From Lycorma delicatula (taxonomy: Eukaryota; Arthropoda; Insecta; Hemiptera; Fulgoridae): a stretch of DNA of 64,000 nucleotides. Below are positions 1-9,922 of the stretch, piece after piece. A program made the translations under genes and the position numbers. The notes beneath the pieces were generated by a model. It had not been told where the DNA came from, searched no databases, and saw only the letters and a program-made list of their open reading frames with translations. Positions within the stretch are counted from its first letter, which is position 1. Each line of letters starts with the position of its first letter. The stretch spans positions 4,536,001 through 4,600,000 of the forward strand of contig NC_134464.1 in NCBI RefSeq assembly GCF_047948215.1, given 5' to 3'.

Positions 1-900
1 AAGAAACCCCCTTTGAATGCGGTTATTTTGACTTTAGCCCATGACCGCTAATTTTTTTCTTACTTCATTGCTTTATTTAGATGTAGTTTTTATTTTACAA
101 AAATAACGTAATTATGTCTGACATATGCTGCCATTTTGTGACGGCTTATGAAATATGACATTTCGGAACACTCAGTTGTTCATAGTTGATTGGATTTATA
201 ATAAAGAAAAAGAGGTTTCTTTTTTGTTTGTGTAAAAAAAATTGAATTTCCTTATTTAAAAATGTGTAAATATTATAATTGATATAAATTTCATTTTTAT
301 ATATGGAAACTTATGTAATTTTTACATTTTTGTTTTGAGTGCTAAAAGGTTTTTATAAGAAATTTTGTTTGATTTTTAATAACTAACAGTTTATTTTCAC
401 GTATTTTTTTTGTTTAACATAATTTTAAATGTATTTGAAAAAGTTAACATTTTTATAAAGGTTTTATGAGACATCTGACATGAGAAAATTTAAAGTTTCT
501 TTTAAATAATAATTATTAAAAGTTATTTTTTTATGGTATAACACAAATAATGAAAAGGTTACACGAATTAGTTAATAAAAATTTTTAAATTCACATCGCA
601 TCATTATAGGCAGTAGTAGTTACAATTCAGAAGTTAATCTTTCCTTCTTCTCATGATCTGATCTTTCTTTCATCAAAAATTTATACACCGAACAAACTAC
701 CAGGCTGTGACCAAATCTATAAATTTAGAAACAAGTTACTTACCTACCGTATGATAATTTAAAAAAAATTATCATATTTCAATTTTATAAAATAATAATA
801 ATGACCGAATTATTACATTGTAAGTAAAATACAAAAAAAAAAAAAAAACAAAAAAAAACAGAAAAACATTATATAAAGAATAATAAATAATGTTACTTAC
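1..900. other. AT-rich intron sequence, nothing recognised
   Basis: This is pecanex intron sequence downstream (in gene sense) of the 901-1206 exon. It is very AT-rich, with an A-rich run near 830-860. I searched the minus strand for the next conserved pecanex block and did not find it, so the following exon should lie to the left of the window. Confidence 0.5.
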
Positions 901-1206
901 CTTTAATAAAAATTCATACATTTTATTAAAAACAATAGCAGTTATGAAATAATCAATAATAAAAGTTTCACTTCCAGATGCATAATCTAATTGAAAGAAT
1001 AACACAGCAAATACAAGTATCAGGTACTGGGAAGGTGGATGCGAAAATGAACACCGTAAACATTTTAATGCACATACAGTTATGGCGAGTGAACCACACA
1101 TTACACCCATTTTATTAGCGACGGATGGTGAATCTGATGTTAAACAACTTAAAAATAAAACAGGATATAAAATGTTTCTCTCCAGGAAACACAGGTACAC
1201 GTAAAA
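901..1206 (-). CDS. pcx: Pecanex homologue, membrane-core exon (last one in window)
   Basis: The exon is 306 bp (102 codons), phase 0 at both ends. Its acceptor is ...TTCAG at 1207-1211 and its donor is GTAAGT at 895-900. It starts FYVYLCFLERNILYP and ends YEFLLK. Pecanex proteins have a closely similar block straight after the MWFEK motif, which is where the previous exon (7438-7602) stops. It contains hydrophobic stretches fitting the multi-pass membrane core, and a conserved-looking LFFQLDY segment. Pecanex is a large membrane protein of the endoplasmic reticulum that is needed for Notch pathway activity in Drosophila; that function is inferred from the family. The reading frame runs on into the intron beyond the donor, so an open-reading-frame view overstates its end. 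Confidence 0.88.
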
Positions 1207-1299
1207 CTGAAATACAGAAAATAAAACATTATCACATTAAATATTCAAAATTTCTAGTTGATTTACTTATAACTAAATTTTTAAGAAATAATATAATTT

Positions 1300-1310
1300 A
1301 CTTAGGACAT
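1300..1310. repeat. Left target-site duplication of LINE copy 1
   Basis: acttaggacat lies directly before the LINE start. acttagggcat follows the A-tail at 3922-3932. The 11-bp match has one difference and marks a target-primed insertion. Confidence 0.8.
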
Positions 1311-2488
1311 CCTCCTCTATGAATCATGAGACCTTGCCGTTGGTGCGGGGGCTTGAATGCTCAGTGATACAGAGTAGCTGGACCAAAGGTGCAACCATAT
1401 CGCAGAGGTATCTGTTGAGAGCCAGACTAAGGAATGATTCCTGAAAGAGGGCAGCAGCTCTTTCAGTAGTTGATAGGGGCATGAGTCAGGACGACTTAAA
1501 CGGCCATATCAACATCACTCAGTCCTCTGACTACTGCGCAGCTGAAAGCAATGGTAAACTACAGCTGCTTTTTTTGCCAAGAAAATGTGGGTCTCTGCAT
1601 TTTCATATAGCAATGATGGAGGCGCCTCCCTTGGTAAAATATTCCGGAGGTAAACTAGTCCCCCGTTCGGATCTCTGGGTGGGGACTACTAAGGAAGGGG
1701 TCACCAGAAAATTAAAAAATAACATTCTACGAGTCGGATCGTGGAATGTTAGAAGTTTAAAAAAAGGTTGGTAGGCTAGAAAATTTAAAAAGGAAAATGG
1801 ATAGGATAAATGTGGATGTAGTAGGAATTAGTGAGGTTCGGTGGGAAGAGGAAGGCAACTTTTGGTCAGGTGATTTTAGAATAATAAACTCAGCTTCAAA
1901 TAATGGGCAGGCAGAAGTAGGTTTCATAATGAACAAGAAGATAGGGAAGAAAGTAGAGTATTTCAAAACGCATAGCGATAGAATCATTGAAATAAGGATA
2001 AAATCAAAACCTAAACCGACAACGATTGTTAACATCTATACGCCCATGATGATGACGAGGTAGTGTGTATACGAAGAGATTGATGAAGCAATTAAACACG
2101 TAAAAGGAGATGAAAATTTAATAATAGTTGGAGATTGGAATGCAAGCATTGGAAAAGGCAAGGGAGGAAATATAGTGGGTGAATACGGGCTGGGCAGAAG
2201 GAATGAAAGAGGGGACAGACTTATAGAGTTTTGCACGAAGTATAATTTAGTAATTGCCAACACCCAATTTAAAAATCATAATAGAAGAATATACACTTGG
2301 AAAAAGCCAGGCGATACTGCAAGGTATCAGATAGATTATATCATGGTTAAGCAAAGATTTAGAAATCAACTCGTTGACTGCAAAACTTACCCTGGAGCAG
2401 AGTGGAAGAAGTGTTAGGAGAAGATCAATTTGGTCTCAGGAAAAGTATAGGGAAAAGGGAAGCAATTTTAGGCCTCAGATTAATAGTA

Positions 2489-2800
2489 AAGTATGTAAAG
2501 TGGCAAATGAAGAGGTATTGCGGCAAATAGATGAAGAAAGAAGCATTTGGAAAAATATAGTTAAAAGAAGAGACAGACTTATAGGCCACATACTAAGGCA
2601 TCCTGGAATAGTCGCTTTAATATTGGAAGGACAGGTAGAAGGGAAAAATTGTGTAGGCAGGCCACGTTTGGAATATGTAAAACAAATTGTTAGGGATGTA
2701 GGATGTAGAGGGTATACTGAAATGAAACGACTAGCACTAGATAGGGAATCTTGGAGAGCTCCAGCAAACCAGTCAAATGACTGAAGACAAAAAAAAAAGA
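2489..2800 (+). mobile_element. Nested 5'-truncated LINE copy inside copy 1
   Basis: About 310 bp repeats the 3' end of the element (compare 3627-3921), including the terminal caaatgactgaagac and an A-rich tail. The 12-mer agattaatagta occurs just before it (2477-2488) and just after it (2801-2812), and the host element's reading resumes after the second occurrence (VEGRLKKNKPTYL). It is therefore a short target-primed insertion into the reverse-transcriptase region of copy 1, not a tandem duplication. Confidence 0.8.
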
Positions 2801-3135
2801 AGATTAATAGTAGAAGGAAGATTAAAGAAAAACAAACCAACATACTTGACGTTTATAGACCTAGAAAAGGCATTCGTAGACTGGAATAAAATGTTCAGCA
2901 TTTTAAAAAAATTAGGGTTCAAATACAGAGATAGAAGAACAATTGCTAACATTTACAGGAACCAAACAGCAACGGTAATAATCGAAGAACATAAGAAAGA
3001 AGCCGTAATAAGAAAGGGAATCTGACAAGATGTTCCCTATCCCCGTTACTTTTTAATCTTTACATAGAACTAGCAGTTAATGATGTTAAAGAACAATTTA
3101 GATTCGGAGTAACAGTACAAGGTGAAAAGATAAAG

Positions 3136-3909
3136 ATGCTACGAATTGCTGATGATATAGTAATACTAGCCGAGAGTAAAAAGGATTTAGAAGAAACAAT
3201 GAACGGCATAGATGAAGTCCTACGCAAGAACTATCGCATGAAAATAAACAAGAACAAAACAAAAGTAATGAAATGTATTAGAAATAACAAAGATGGACCA
3301 CTGAATGTGAAAATAGGAGGAGAAAAGATTATAGAGATAGAAGAATTTTGTTATTTGGGAAGTAGAATTACTAAAGATGGACGAAGCAGGAGCGATATAA
3401 AATGCCAAATAGCACAAGCGAAACGAGCCTTCAGTCAGAAATATAATTTGTTTACATCAAAAATTAATTTAAATGTAAGGAAAAGATTTTTGAAAGTATA
3501 TGTTTGGAGTGTCGCTTTATATGGAAGTGAAGTTTGGACAATCGGAGTAACTGAGAAGAAAAGATTAGAAGCTTTTGAAATGTGGTGCTATAGGAGAATG
3601 TTAAAAATCAGACGGGTAGATAAAGTGACAAATGAAGAGGTATTGCGGCAAATAGATGAAGAAAGATGCATTTGGAAAAGTATAGTTAAAAGAAGAGACA
3701 GACTTATAGGCCACATACTAAGGCATCCTAGAATAGTCGCTTTAATATTGGAAGGACAGGTAGAAGGAAAAAATTGTGTAGGCAGGCCACGTTTGGAATA
3801 TGTAAAACAAATTGTTAGGGATGTAGGATGTAGAGGGTATACTGAAATGAAACGACTGGCATTAGATAGGGAATCTTGGAGAGCTGCATCAAACCAGTCA
3901 AATGACTGA
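3136..3909 (+). pseudogene. Reverse transcriptase C-terminal half of LINE copy 1
   Basis: This is an open 257-codon stretch. It begins with a degenerate catalytic box (LRIADDIVILAES, where family members have FADD) and continues through KINKNKTKVM, FCYLGSRITKDGRS, a long basic region (RRMLKIRRVDK, EEVLRQIDEER) and ends SNQSND at a TGA. The first part of the RT domain is out of frame or missing upstream, so no complete enzyme is encoded. It belongs to the element at 1311-3921. Confidence 0.75.
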
Positions 3910-3921
3910 AGACAAAAAAAA

Positions 3922-3932
3922 ACTTAGGGCAT
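3922..3932. repeat. Right target-site duplication of LINE copy 1
   Basis: acttagggcat matches the left flank at 1300-1310 with one difference and follows the A-tail immediately. Confidence 0.8.
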
Positions 3933-4214
3933 ATTAACCTAATCAATAAATAAAAATATAAAAATAATTGTTTGACTTCTTTCTAAGCACCTAATAAAAA
4001 TGAAATTTTCTTTTATTTCTACAAGTATCTTTAGTATTTTAATTTATCAGAAAAAAGCCGACATCTTTGTATAAAAATAATACTGAAACAAAATAATAAA
4101 CAAAATCACAGATGTAGTTCACTTAAATGGGTTTGTTCAGACACTGATTCTTTTACAGTCAAACTAATACATAATTTCTATATCAACAATGACAAAGAAA
4201 CTACATTGTCTTCT

Positions 4215-4356
4215 ATGGTGAAGTGTTAGCATCGCTATTGTTCATCTAGGATCTGAATTAAAATCCTGGTCAGACATGGCATTTCACATGCTACACAATT
4301 GCCATTTCATCCCATCCTCTGAAGGAAAAAAATGTAGGTAGATTCATGCTTGGTCC
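4215..4356 (+). mobile_element. tRNA-derived SINE-like fragment
   Basis: The stretch around 4248-4320 has a B-box-like segment (ggatctgaattaaaatcc) followed by tggtcagacatggc and a CT-rich block ending atcctctgaagg. A second, diverged copy of the tggtcagrcatg block lies near 42390. This pattern fits tRNA-derived insect SINEs. No clear A-box or target duplication was found, so it is probably 5'-truncated or decayed. Confidence 0.45.
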
Positions 4357-4765
4357 AGGGTCCAGAATTTGTTCTTGTGCCTTGTTAATGGTCATGCAAA
4401 ATGCTAACCGTACAGTCAACCGTCTTCATTTAAAAGAAAGAAGGACAGTAGTGTCAGACGGCATCAAATAAATTTTAGGCAGAAGTACCTGTTTACCAAC
4501 ATTCACACCTGTTATAATTTCCATGCATAAACTGTTGTCATTTATTTGACTCTCTGTCTCGTTTCATTCACTAATCGCTTCACTGGATTTAAATTTTGCA
4601 GCAACATTACAATGCTACTTTGTTTTAAAGTCAACATGTGTGGAGGCAAATCATTCATTTTGAGGCTATTTACAAATTGAGTAGAAACTGTAACAGTTCA
4701 CTCTCTTCCTCTATTAACAATATATTCACGCTCAGATAAGTTCTCGATTCTCCTGGAATAAAATA
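4357..4765 (-). pseudogene. Helitron helicase C-terminal fragment
   Basis: Read on the minus strand, broken frames give PGESRTYLSVN, LNPVKRLVNETR and VRLAFCMTINKAQ. These match the order and spacing of the PIF1-like helicase C-terminus of Helitron Rep/Hel proteins, where VRLAFAMTINKAQGQ is a hallmark. Stops and frameshifts interrupt it, and the Rep domain and element ends were not found. It abuts the SINE-like piece, so one of the two may have inserted into the other. Confidence 0.6.
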
Positions 4766-4779
4766 TTTAGAAATTGTTT

Positions 4780-5195
4780 CTTACGAACTGAGTGATCAAA
4801 GTCGATGTGGGCTCATTGATGGCGCTTGGATGAGGTGAATGTTTTAAAATTATAATGAATTTTGTATCATAATTGGTTACTGAGATACGGCGATGAGTTT
4901 TTTTTAACAGTAAGAAAATGGATATATTCCCTAAAAACCTTTATCTGAACTTGAATTCAGAAGTCAGTATGGCTCATTTAATGGCTCTTGAAGTGTGTGT
5001 TTCAAGATTCTTACAAATTTTTTATCTTGATTAGTTGCTGAGATATCTCGACTGGAATGCCAATGAGGTAAGGTTTTGAGTATGTAAAACTTCTCTCATA
5101 ATTTTGTGTGTGTAGTCGGTGCATGCTGATTATCTGTGGCTTGATGTAATTTGGAAACCTGTAACTAAATTAGTTACTGAGTAATTGCAGAAACA
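4780..5195. repeat. Three diverged tandem-like units
   Basis: Three stretches near 4800-4890, 4960-5050 and 5110-5190 share an order of motifs: gtc.rtgtgggctcattgatggc-like text, then a variable AT-rich middle, then ttggttactgagatac, ttagttgctgagatat or ttagttactgagtaat. Spacing is about 160 bp. They look like old tandem copies. Confidence 0.4.
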
Positions 5196-5766
5196 AACGT
5201 TTTTAGTTTGTTTACAATTTTTTTTTAATATACAGATTACAAAAATATAATGTATTATTTAAACTTTTATTTCTTGAATTATTCTTGAGAAATAATTGTT
5301 AAAGGGAATCCTGCTTTCCTGATGGGAGAAATTTCAGCATTCCATAATTTAAATGAAAGATTATTTATAAAAATTTGTATATATATATATAATATAAAAT
5401 AGTAAAAATCGGTTTTATCAACAATCATCTTCAGTAAAAGTTTTGAATAATCAGGTTGAATAAGGTGGTTATTTAATAAAAAAATTGCTATTATGGATTA
5501 AAGTAAAAAAAAAATACATATACATATTTCTGTACTAAGTAAGGATTTCAACATTATAATTACAGCATATACATAGTTTCAAAATTTCAGTTAATGATTA
5601 AATAGAAGGGATGTGAAAAATGAACAATCTTATAACATACTGAAAAGTATTACAGGCTGTCTTCATTTATAATGTGCAAGGGTCTTACGGAAAATCGTGT
5701 TTGTTTGTGCATGGCGACCACATAGGTCAATCATACTGGCCGATTCAAGATCAAATGGTCTTAGTA
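5196..5766. other. Intron sequence, nothing recognised
   Basis: AT-rich intron sequence with a short (TA) run near 5377-5392. I see no coding signal. Confidence 0.4.
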
Positions 5767-6642
5767 ACACAAGGTCTGTTTGAAAAATAACTGAACTTTT
5801 TTAATTACGCATTAACAGAGATATTTAGTGACATGCGGTTGGCAGCATTGTGTTCCACATAACCTCCTCTGTAACCACATGTTCTTGGATTGTTGATATC
5901 TTGTTTAGTTTTTGTGTTATTGTTATTAGAATGCAACATGTTTAAGTGTTAGTAGTGATTTTTTGATGATTGAACTTTTGTCTCAATGTCATAGCCATAA
6001 ACCCAGCTTTCGTCTCCCATTACAATCCTTTCCATGAATGTATCATCACCAGCTTCTTCAGGGAGTTGCCGGCAATTGTCCACTCGATGTTCTTTCTGCT
6101 GTTCGGTCATCAAACAAGGAACAAACTTTGCTGCAACTCGATGCATATTCAATTTTTCAGTCAAAAAGTCATGACATCTTGATCGAACAAGATGGATTTG
6201 CACGCACCAGATTGTTGATTTTCAGAAAAGTGGTGTCATCAGTTGAAGTCGAAGGCCTTCTTGGTCGAGGGTTATCTTCAATTGACTGACGACCACTTTT
6301 AAATTGTGAAAACCACTTGCAAGCAGCATTGCGTATGACCCACAGCATTATCTCTGTAATCTTGTTTCAATACTTGAAAAATTTCTGTAAACTTTTTCCT
6401 GTTTCACGTAAAATTTTACATTGTATTCTGAAAAAAAATACATTACAAAGATCATTACTATCCCTTAAACATGTTGCACTCAAATAACAATAACACGAAA
6501 ACTAAACGAGATATCAACAATCCAAGAATATGTAGTTACAGAGAAGGTTATGCGGAACACAATGCTGCCAACCACATGTTACTAAATATCTCTGTTGGCA
6601 TGAAGTTAAAAACATTTGGTATTTTTTTTAACAAACCTCGTA
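5767..6642 (-). mobile_element. Mariner-type element with long terminal inverted repeats
   Basis: Long inverted arms (about 5767-5963 and 6446-6642) share many exact blocks, such as aacagagatatttagt, tggttggcagcattgtgtt and cttggattgttgatatc. Both ends abut TA. Between them, minus-strand pieces of a mariner transposase remain: GRQSIEDNPRPRRPS (about 6290-6230), then EKLNMHRVAAKFVP and GDESWVYGYDIETKVQSS (6203-5949), including the first catalytic aspartate block. The helix-turn-helix linker and the second and third catalytic aspartates are missing, so the copy is non-autonomous. Mariners usually have about 30-bp TIRs, so arms near 190 bp are unusual. Confidence 0.75.
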
Positions 6643-7042
6643 TATTTGATGTTTGCATATTTAAAATGAAATATGTTGTTTGATTTATTAAAGAAAAAAT
6701 TTCTAGTTATGTAAAATTCATCAATAAATTAAGAAAGTATAATGGTGATGAACAGAAGAATATACAGTGCAAAAAATTAAAAAATGTAACATGAGAGAAG
6801 GTCTACGATGAACAAATTGAATGTTCACACGTCATTTCACACGAATTGAACATCATATTAATAAATTTATTGGTCAAGATTCATATGAAGGCATCCGTGA
6901 AAACATATTTTCACATATTTTTATAATTTACGAAACAGTCACTGTTTATTTCAGATATAAGTTTCAAGCATACTTATCAACCAACACATAACAAGTAGGA
7001 CTGTACTGTCAGTTTTGTCCGATACAAAAGGGAAGCGATAAA

Positions 7043-7076
7043 AATGTATTATAGAGATGAATCTCTATAATACATT
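7043..7076. repeat. Perfect 15-bp hairpin
   Basis: aatgtattatagaga is followed by a 4-nt spacer and then its exact reverse complement. It lies in intron sequence with no associated gene signal. Confidence 0.6.
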
Positions 7077-7437
7077 ATGATGTTAGGTGAGATAAGCTTT
7101 GTGATGATAAATAACTGATGGAAGCAATCAACATACTACTAAGTAATTTGCACCAGATAAGGATGTACACATTACGATAAATGCCTCTGTATTCAGGACA
7201 ATTGTATGGAAAATGGACCAAGTTAGAGAGAAGTAAAATAAAAGTTTTGTTAAGATAATATATGAGTTTTGTAATAATGAAAACATTTTTAACTGTTGTA
7301 AACAATAGTAAACAGTTTCTCACTACAGACTACAGAAATAAACCTCATGAAAATGTATGAGGTAAAAATTATTTTATTTCACAAAAAAATAAAATCACAA
7401 AAAGAAAATTAAATGCACTATAACAAAAAATTGTCAC

Positions 7438-7602
7438 CTTTTCAAACCACATCACTTTAGCAGCCTCTCTAACTTCAAACTGATTATGTTCATGTGATCT
7501 TAAAACAGGTCGTGCAATACATAACCAAGGCAACTGTTTACGTAGTTGTGGCATAATATAGTGTAAAAGAAATCCCATACAACTAGCAACACTCCACAGC
7601 AC
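7438..7602 (-). CDS. pcx: Pecanex homologue, exon VLWSVASC to MWFEK
   Basis: The exon is 165 bp (55 codons), phase 0 at both ends. The acceptor ends TTTTTAAG before GTGCTGTGG, and the donor is GTGACA after AAG. The peptide contains GFLLHYIMPQLRKQLPWLC, then NQFEVREAAKVMWFEK. This is a hallmark pecanex segment: a membrane helix followed by a conserved hydrophilic loop. It joins directly to LQPELNP of the upstream exon and to FYVYLC of the downstream one. The donor lacks the +5 G, but no better site keeps the conserved sequence. Confidence 0.92.
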
Positions 7603-7702
7603 CTTAAAAAGTGAATATGCATACATATTATTAAGAAATTTACTCATCTATAAATATTCAAGCACAAAAATTAATGTTTGATTTTATATCAACTTCAAAA
7701 AA

Positions 7703-7968
7703 AATATGAACAATTTTTTCTTTTGAAATATGATCATTTCTATAGATGATTTGTTTGCTTTTTATTTATTTCTATCATAAAGAAAAAATAGTTTTAAGTA
7801 ATTAAAGACAATTGATCCTATAACTTCTAAAGAATAACTTGAAAACAATTATATAAATATGTTTGGCACACATAAAACCAAAATCAGTTTTACAAGAGAC
7901 TATTGGAGATCTCTACCTACATAATTACAAACATTTCAAAATTCAACAGATTTCATCTCAGTTTGCAA
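7703..7968. repeat. Direct repeat, left copy
   Basis: About 265 bp matches 8391-8682 in order, with many shared blocks: ttttttcttttgaaat, tatgatca, agatttgtttg, cctataacttctaaagaataact against gctataacttctacagaataact, ggcacacataaaaccaaaa, and cagatttcatctca against cagatttcatatca. Divergence and small indels point to an old duplication or two copies of one dispersed repeat. Confidence 0.7.
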
Positions 7969-8390
7969 ATTCATTCTTGGAACATTCTCTCTAACTCAAT
8001 ACTGCATTCATTTTATAGAAAAAATTACAAAAAATATGTCTGTGGTGGTTGTGACTTTTTTAATACGTGATTTTATTATCTCTAGGCCTTACTTAAAATG
8101 AAATTCTATCAAGATAATTTACTCAGATTGGAAGGCTTGAAAATTAATTCACGGCAAGAGAACACAAAAATTACAGCATCTGAACTGAGAAATGTTTTAA
8201 GTGACTAAATGTGCCCTAGATTTGAGTATACTTCTAATTACATCAGTTTATATATATGTACATGTTTCTAAAAAAACAAAATTATATGAAACTTTAAAGA
8301 AGCTACTGTTGAAGTATCAGGTAAAAGAAAAATGAATGAAGGACTAATTTGAAACCAGTCCATATTAATAGAGATGTAAATTAATTAAAA

Positions 8391-8682
8391 ATATGAACTC
8401 TTACATTTTTTCTTTTGAAATTATGATCAATTCTATAAAAGATTTGTTTGGTTTTTATTCCCTTCTATCATAAGAAGAAAAAAGTCTTAAATAATTAGAC
8501 AAACAGGCAGACAATAACATTAATTGATGCTATAACTTCTACAGAATAACTAGAAAACAATAATATAAATATAACGTATGGCACAAATAAAACCAAAAAG
8601 CAGTTTCGTGAGGCTACTGGAGAAATCTCTATCTACATACTTACAGTAACTTTAAAATCTAGCAGATTTCATATCAACTTGC
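8391..8682. repeat. Direct repeat, right copy
   Basis: This is the partner of 7703-7968 in the same orientation, offset by about 690 bp, with a few extra insertions such as the gacaaacaggcagac segment. The stretches 7969-8390 and 8683-9914 show no other recognisable feature. Confidence 0.7.
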
Positions 8683-9922
8683 CTAATGCTCTAAGTGCAG
8701 TTTTTGTACGTTCCTACTAAAAAAACAAAATTTTTTTCTATAAAAAAGTTACTTCTAAAAATAACAAGTAATCTTTCCTTCGATAATGCAAGTTTTTACT
8801 ACTAGTTACATGTAAACAAAAATCACAATTTTTTTTTTAAAACTGAAAATATTTAATATAGTTCATAAAAAAGAAGTGTAACTTGAAAAAAAAAGGTATA
8901 AATGATTCTCTTACCGAATAAATGGAAATACGTTTCCAGAAGATTTTTATAGAACTATCATCCAGCTTTTCTCAATGATGGCACAGTTTTGGATAGCAAC
9001 TGTTCTCATATTGTTAGATGCCATTGACAACAGCATTAACAAAGAGCTGCATAACAGCTCTGAAAGAATTTTAGAAATATATCCATCAATTTAGAAAATT
9101 AACTTCTTTATTTAAACACAACTACCATTTTTAATTATTTCAAACAAATAAAAGAAAAAAATAAATATACACTTTAAAGAAGAAAACTTTTAAAAAACTT
9201 AGTTCTGAACATTTAAAAACATTTTCTTTTTAAGATTACTTTACGCTAACGAACTAGGTAATCTTAGAAAACTGGAAAACAGTCCTATTAAGCGATGCTT
9301 TTAAGAGGTTCTACAATTTAGTGAAAAAAAATTATACAATTAATTATATTTGGATAAAAAGCTGGTAACTAACTCTTTTAATTTTAAACCTTGAAGTTAA
9401 TTATTTTCATGTTAGATTAAAATAAATAATATAGGACAATCTACAATAGTATGACAATAAATTTTATTTGAATTTTGTTAAGTATCTGTAAGACTGTATG
9501 GAGTTATAGAATAAAATGTTGAATGGTTTAAATATTTGAATTGTTTTTAAATAACTGTTAAAAGTACATCAGTAAATCCAATTCAAGAAGATGTAATAAA
9601 AAAAATTCCTCACATGTGTTTTGCATACTATTGGCACAGCAGGTACATACGTACTCAAGCTTTGAGAATTTAAAAAAATAAAACTCCCAATCACATTTCA
9701 GAACAAACTGTCATCTTTTAGATTATTTTATGCTACATTTAATTAGATTAAATTTAAACGTACTATATTACCTTTTCAGACATATTAACACTGTGAGAAT
9801 GAAAAAAGTACAGATTTTTGAGCTTTTTTTGCACAGCTTATAAAAAAAAAAATGGCCCTTATAGAGCCATTTGGATTCAAATTTTTACACAAGTTATCCT
9901 ATACCAAGTTAACATGTATCAA

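Larger units (their letters stand above)
1311..3921 (+). mobile_element. APE/RT non-LTR retrotransposon, copy 1 (internally deleted, with nested insertion)
   Basis: The element starts cctcctctatgaatcatgag, as copies 2 and 3 nearly do, and ends in caaatgactgaagac plus A's. An 11-bp duplication flanks it. Encoded pieces are a short upstream frame (MSQDDLNGH..., 1481-1774), an AP-type endonuclease with GSWNVRSL, GISEVRW, GDWNAS and YQIDYIMV motifs (about 1719-2400), and the late reverse transcriptase plus C-terminal region (2777-3909). A frameshift follows GSWNVRSL. A deletion at about 2400 joins the endonuclease directly to a mid-RT segment (GVEEVLGEDQ..), removing roughly 0.9-1 kb present in copy 2. 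A 5'-truncated copy of the same family interrupts it at 2489-2800. The protein resembles RTE/BovB-like elements often annotated as craniofacial development protein 2-like; the clade name is my inference. Confidence 0.85.

Noticed and set aside
772..900. Extension of the 901-1206 frame into VSNIIYY..
   Set aside because: A GTAAGT donor sits at 895-900 exactly after YEFLLK. The extension is low-complexity intron.
2475..2843. Minus-strand frames across the LINE copies (also 24460-24708, 25749-26327, 45652-46050)
   Set aside because: These are antisense shadows of purine-rich LINE coding sequence. They repeat wherever the sense motif occurs and have no recognisable protein.
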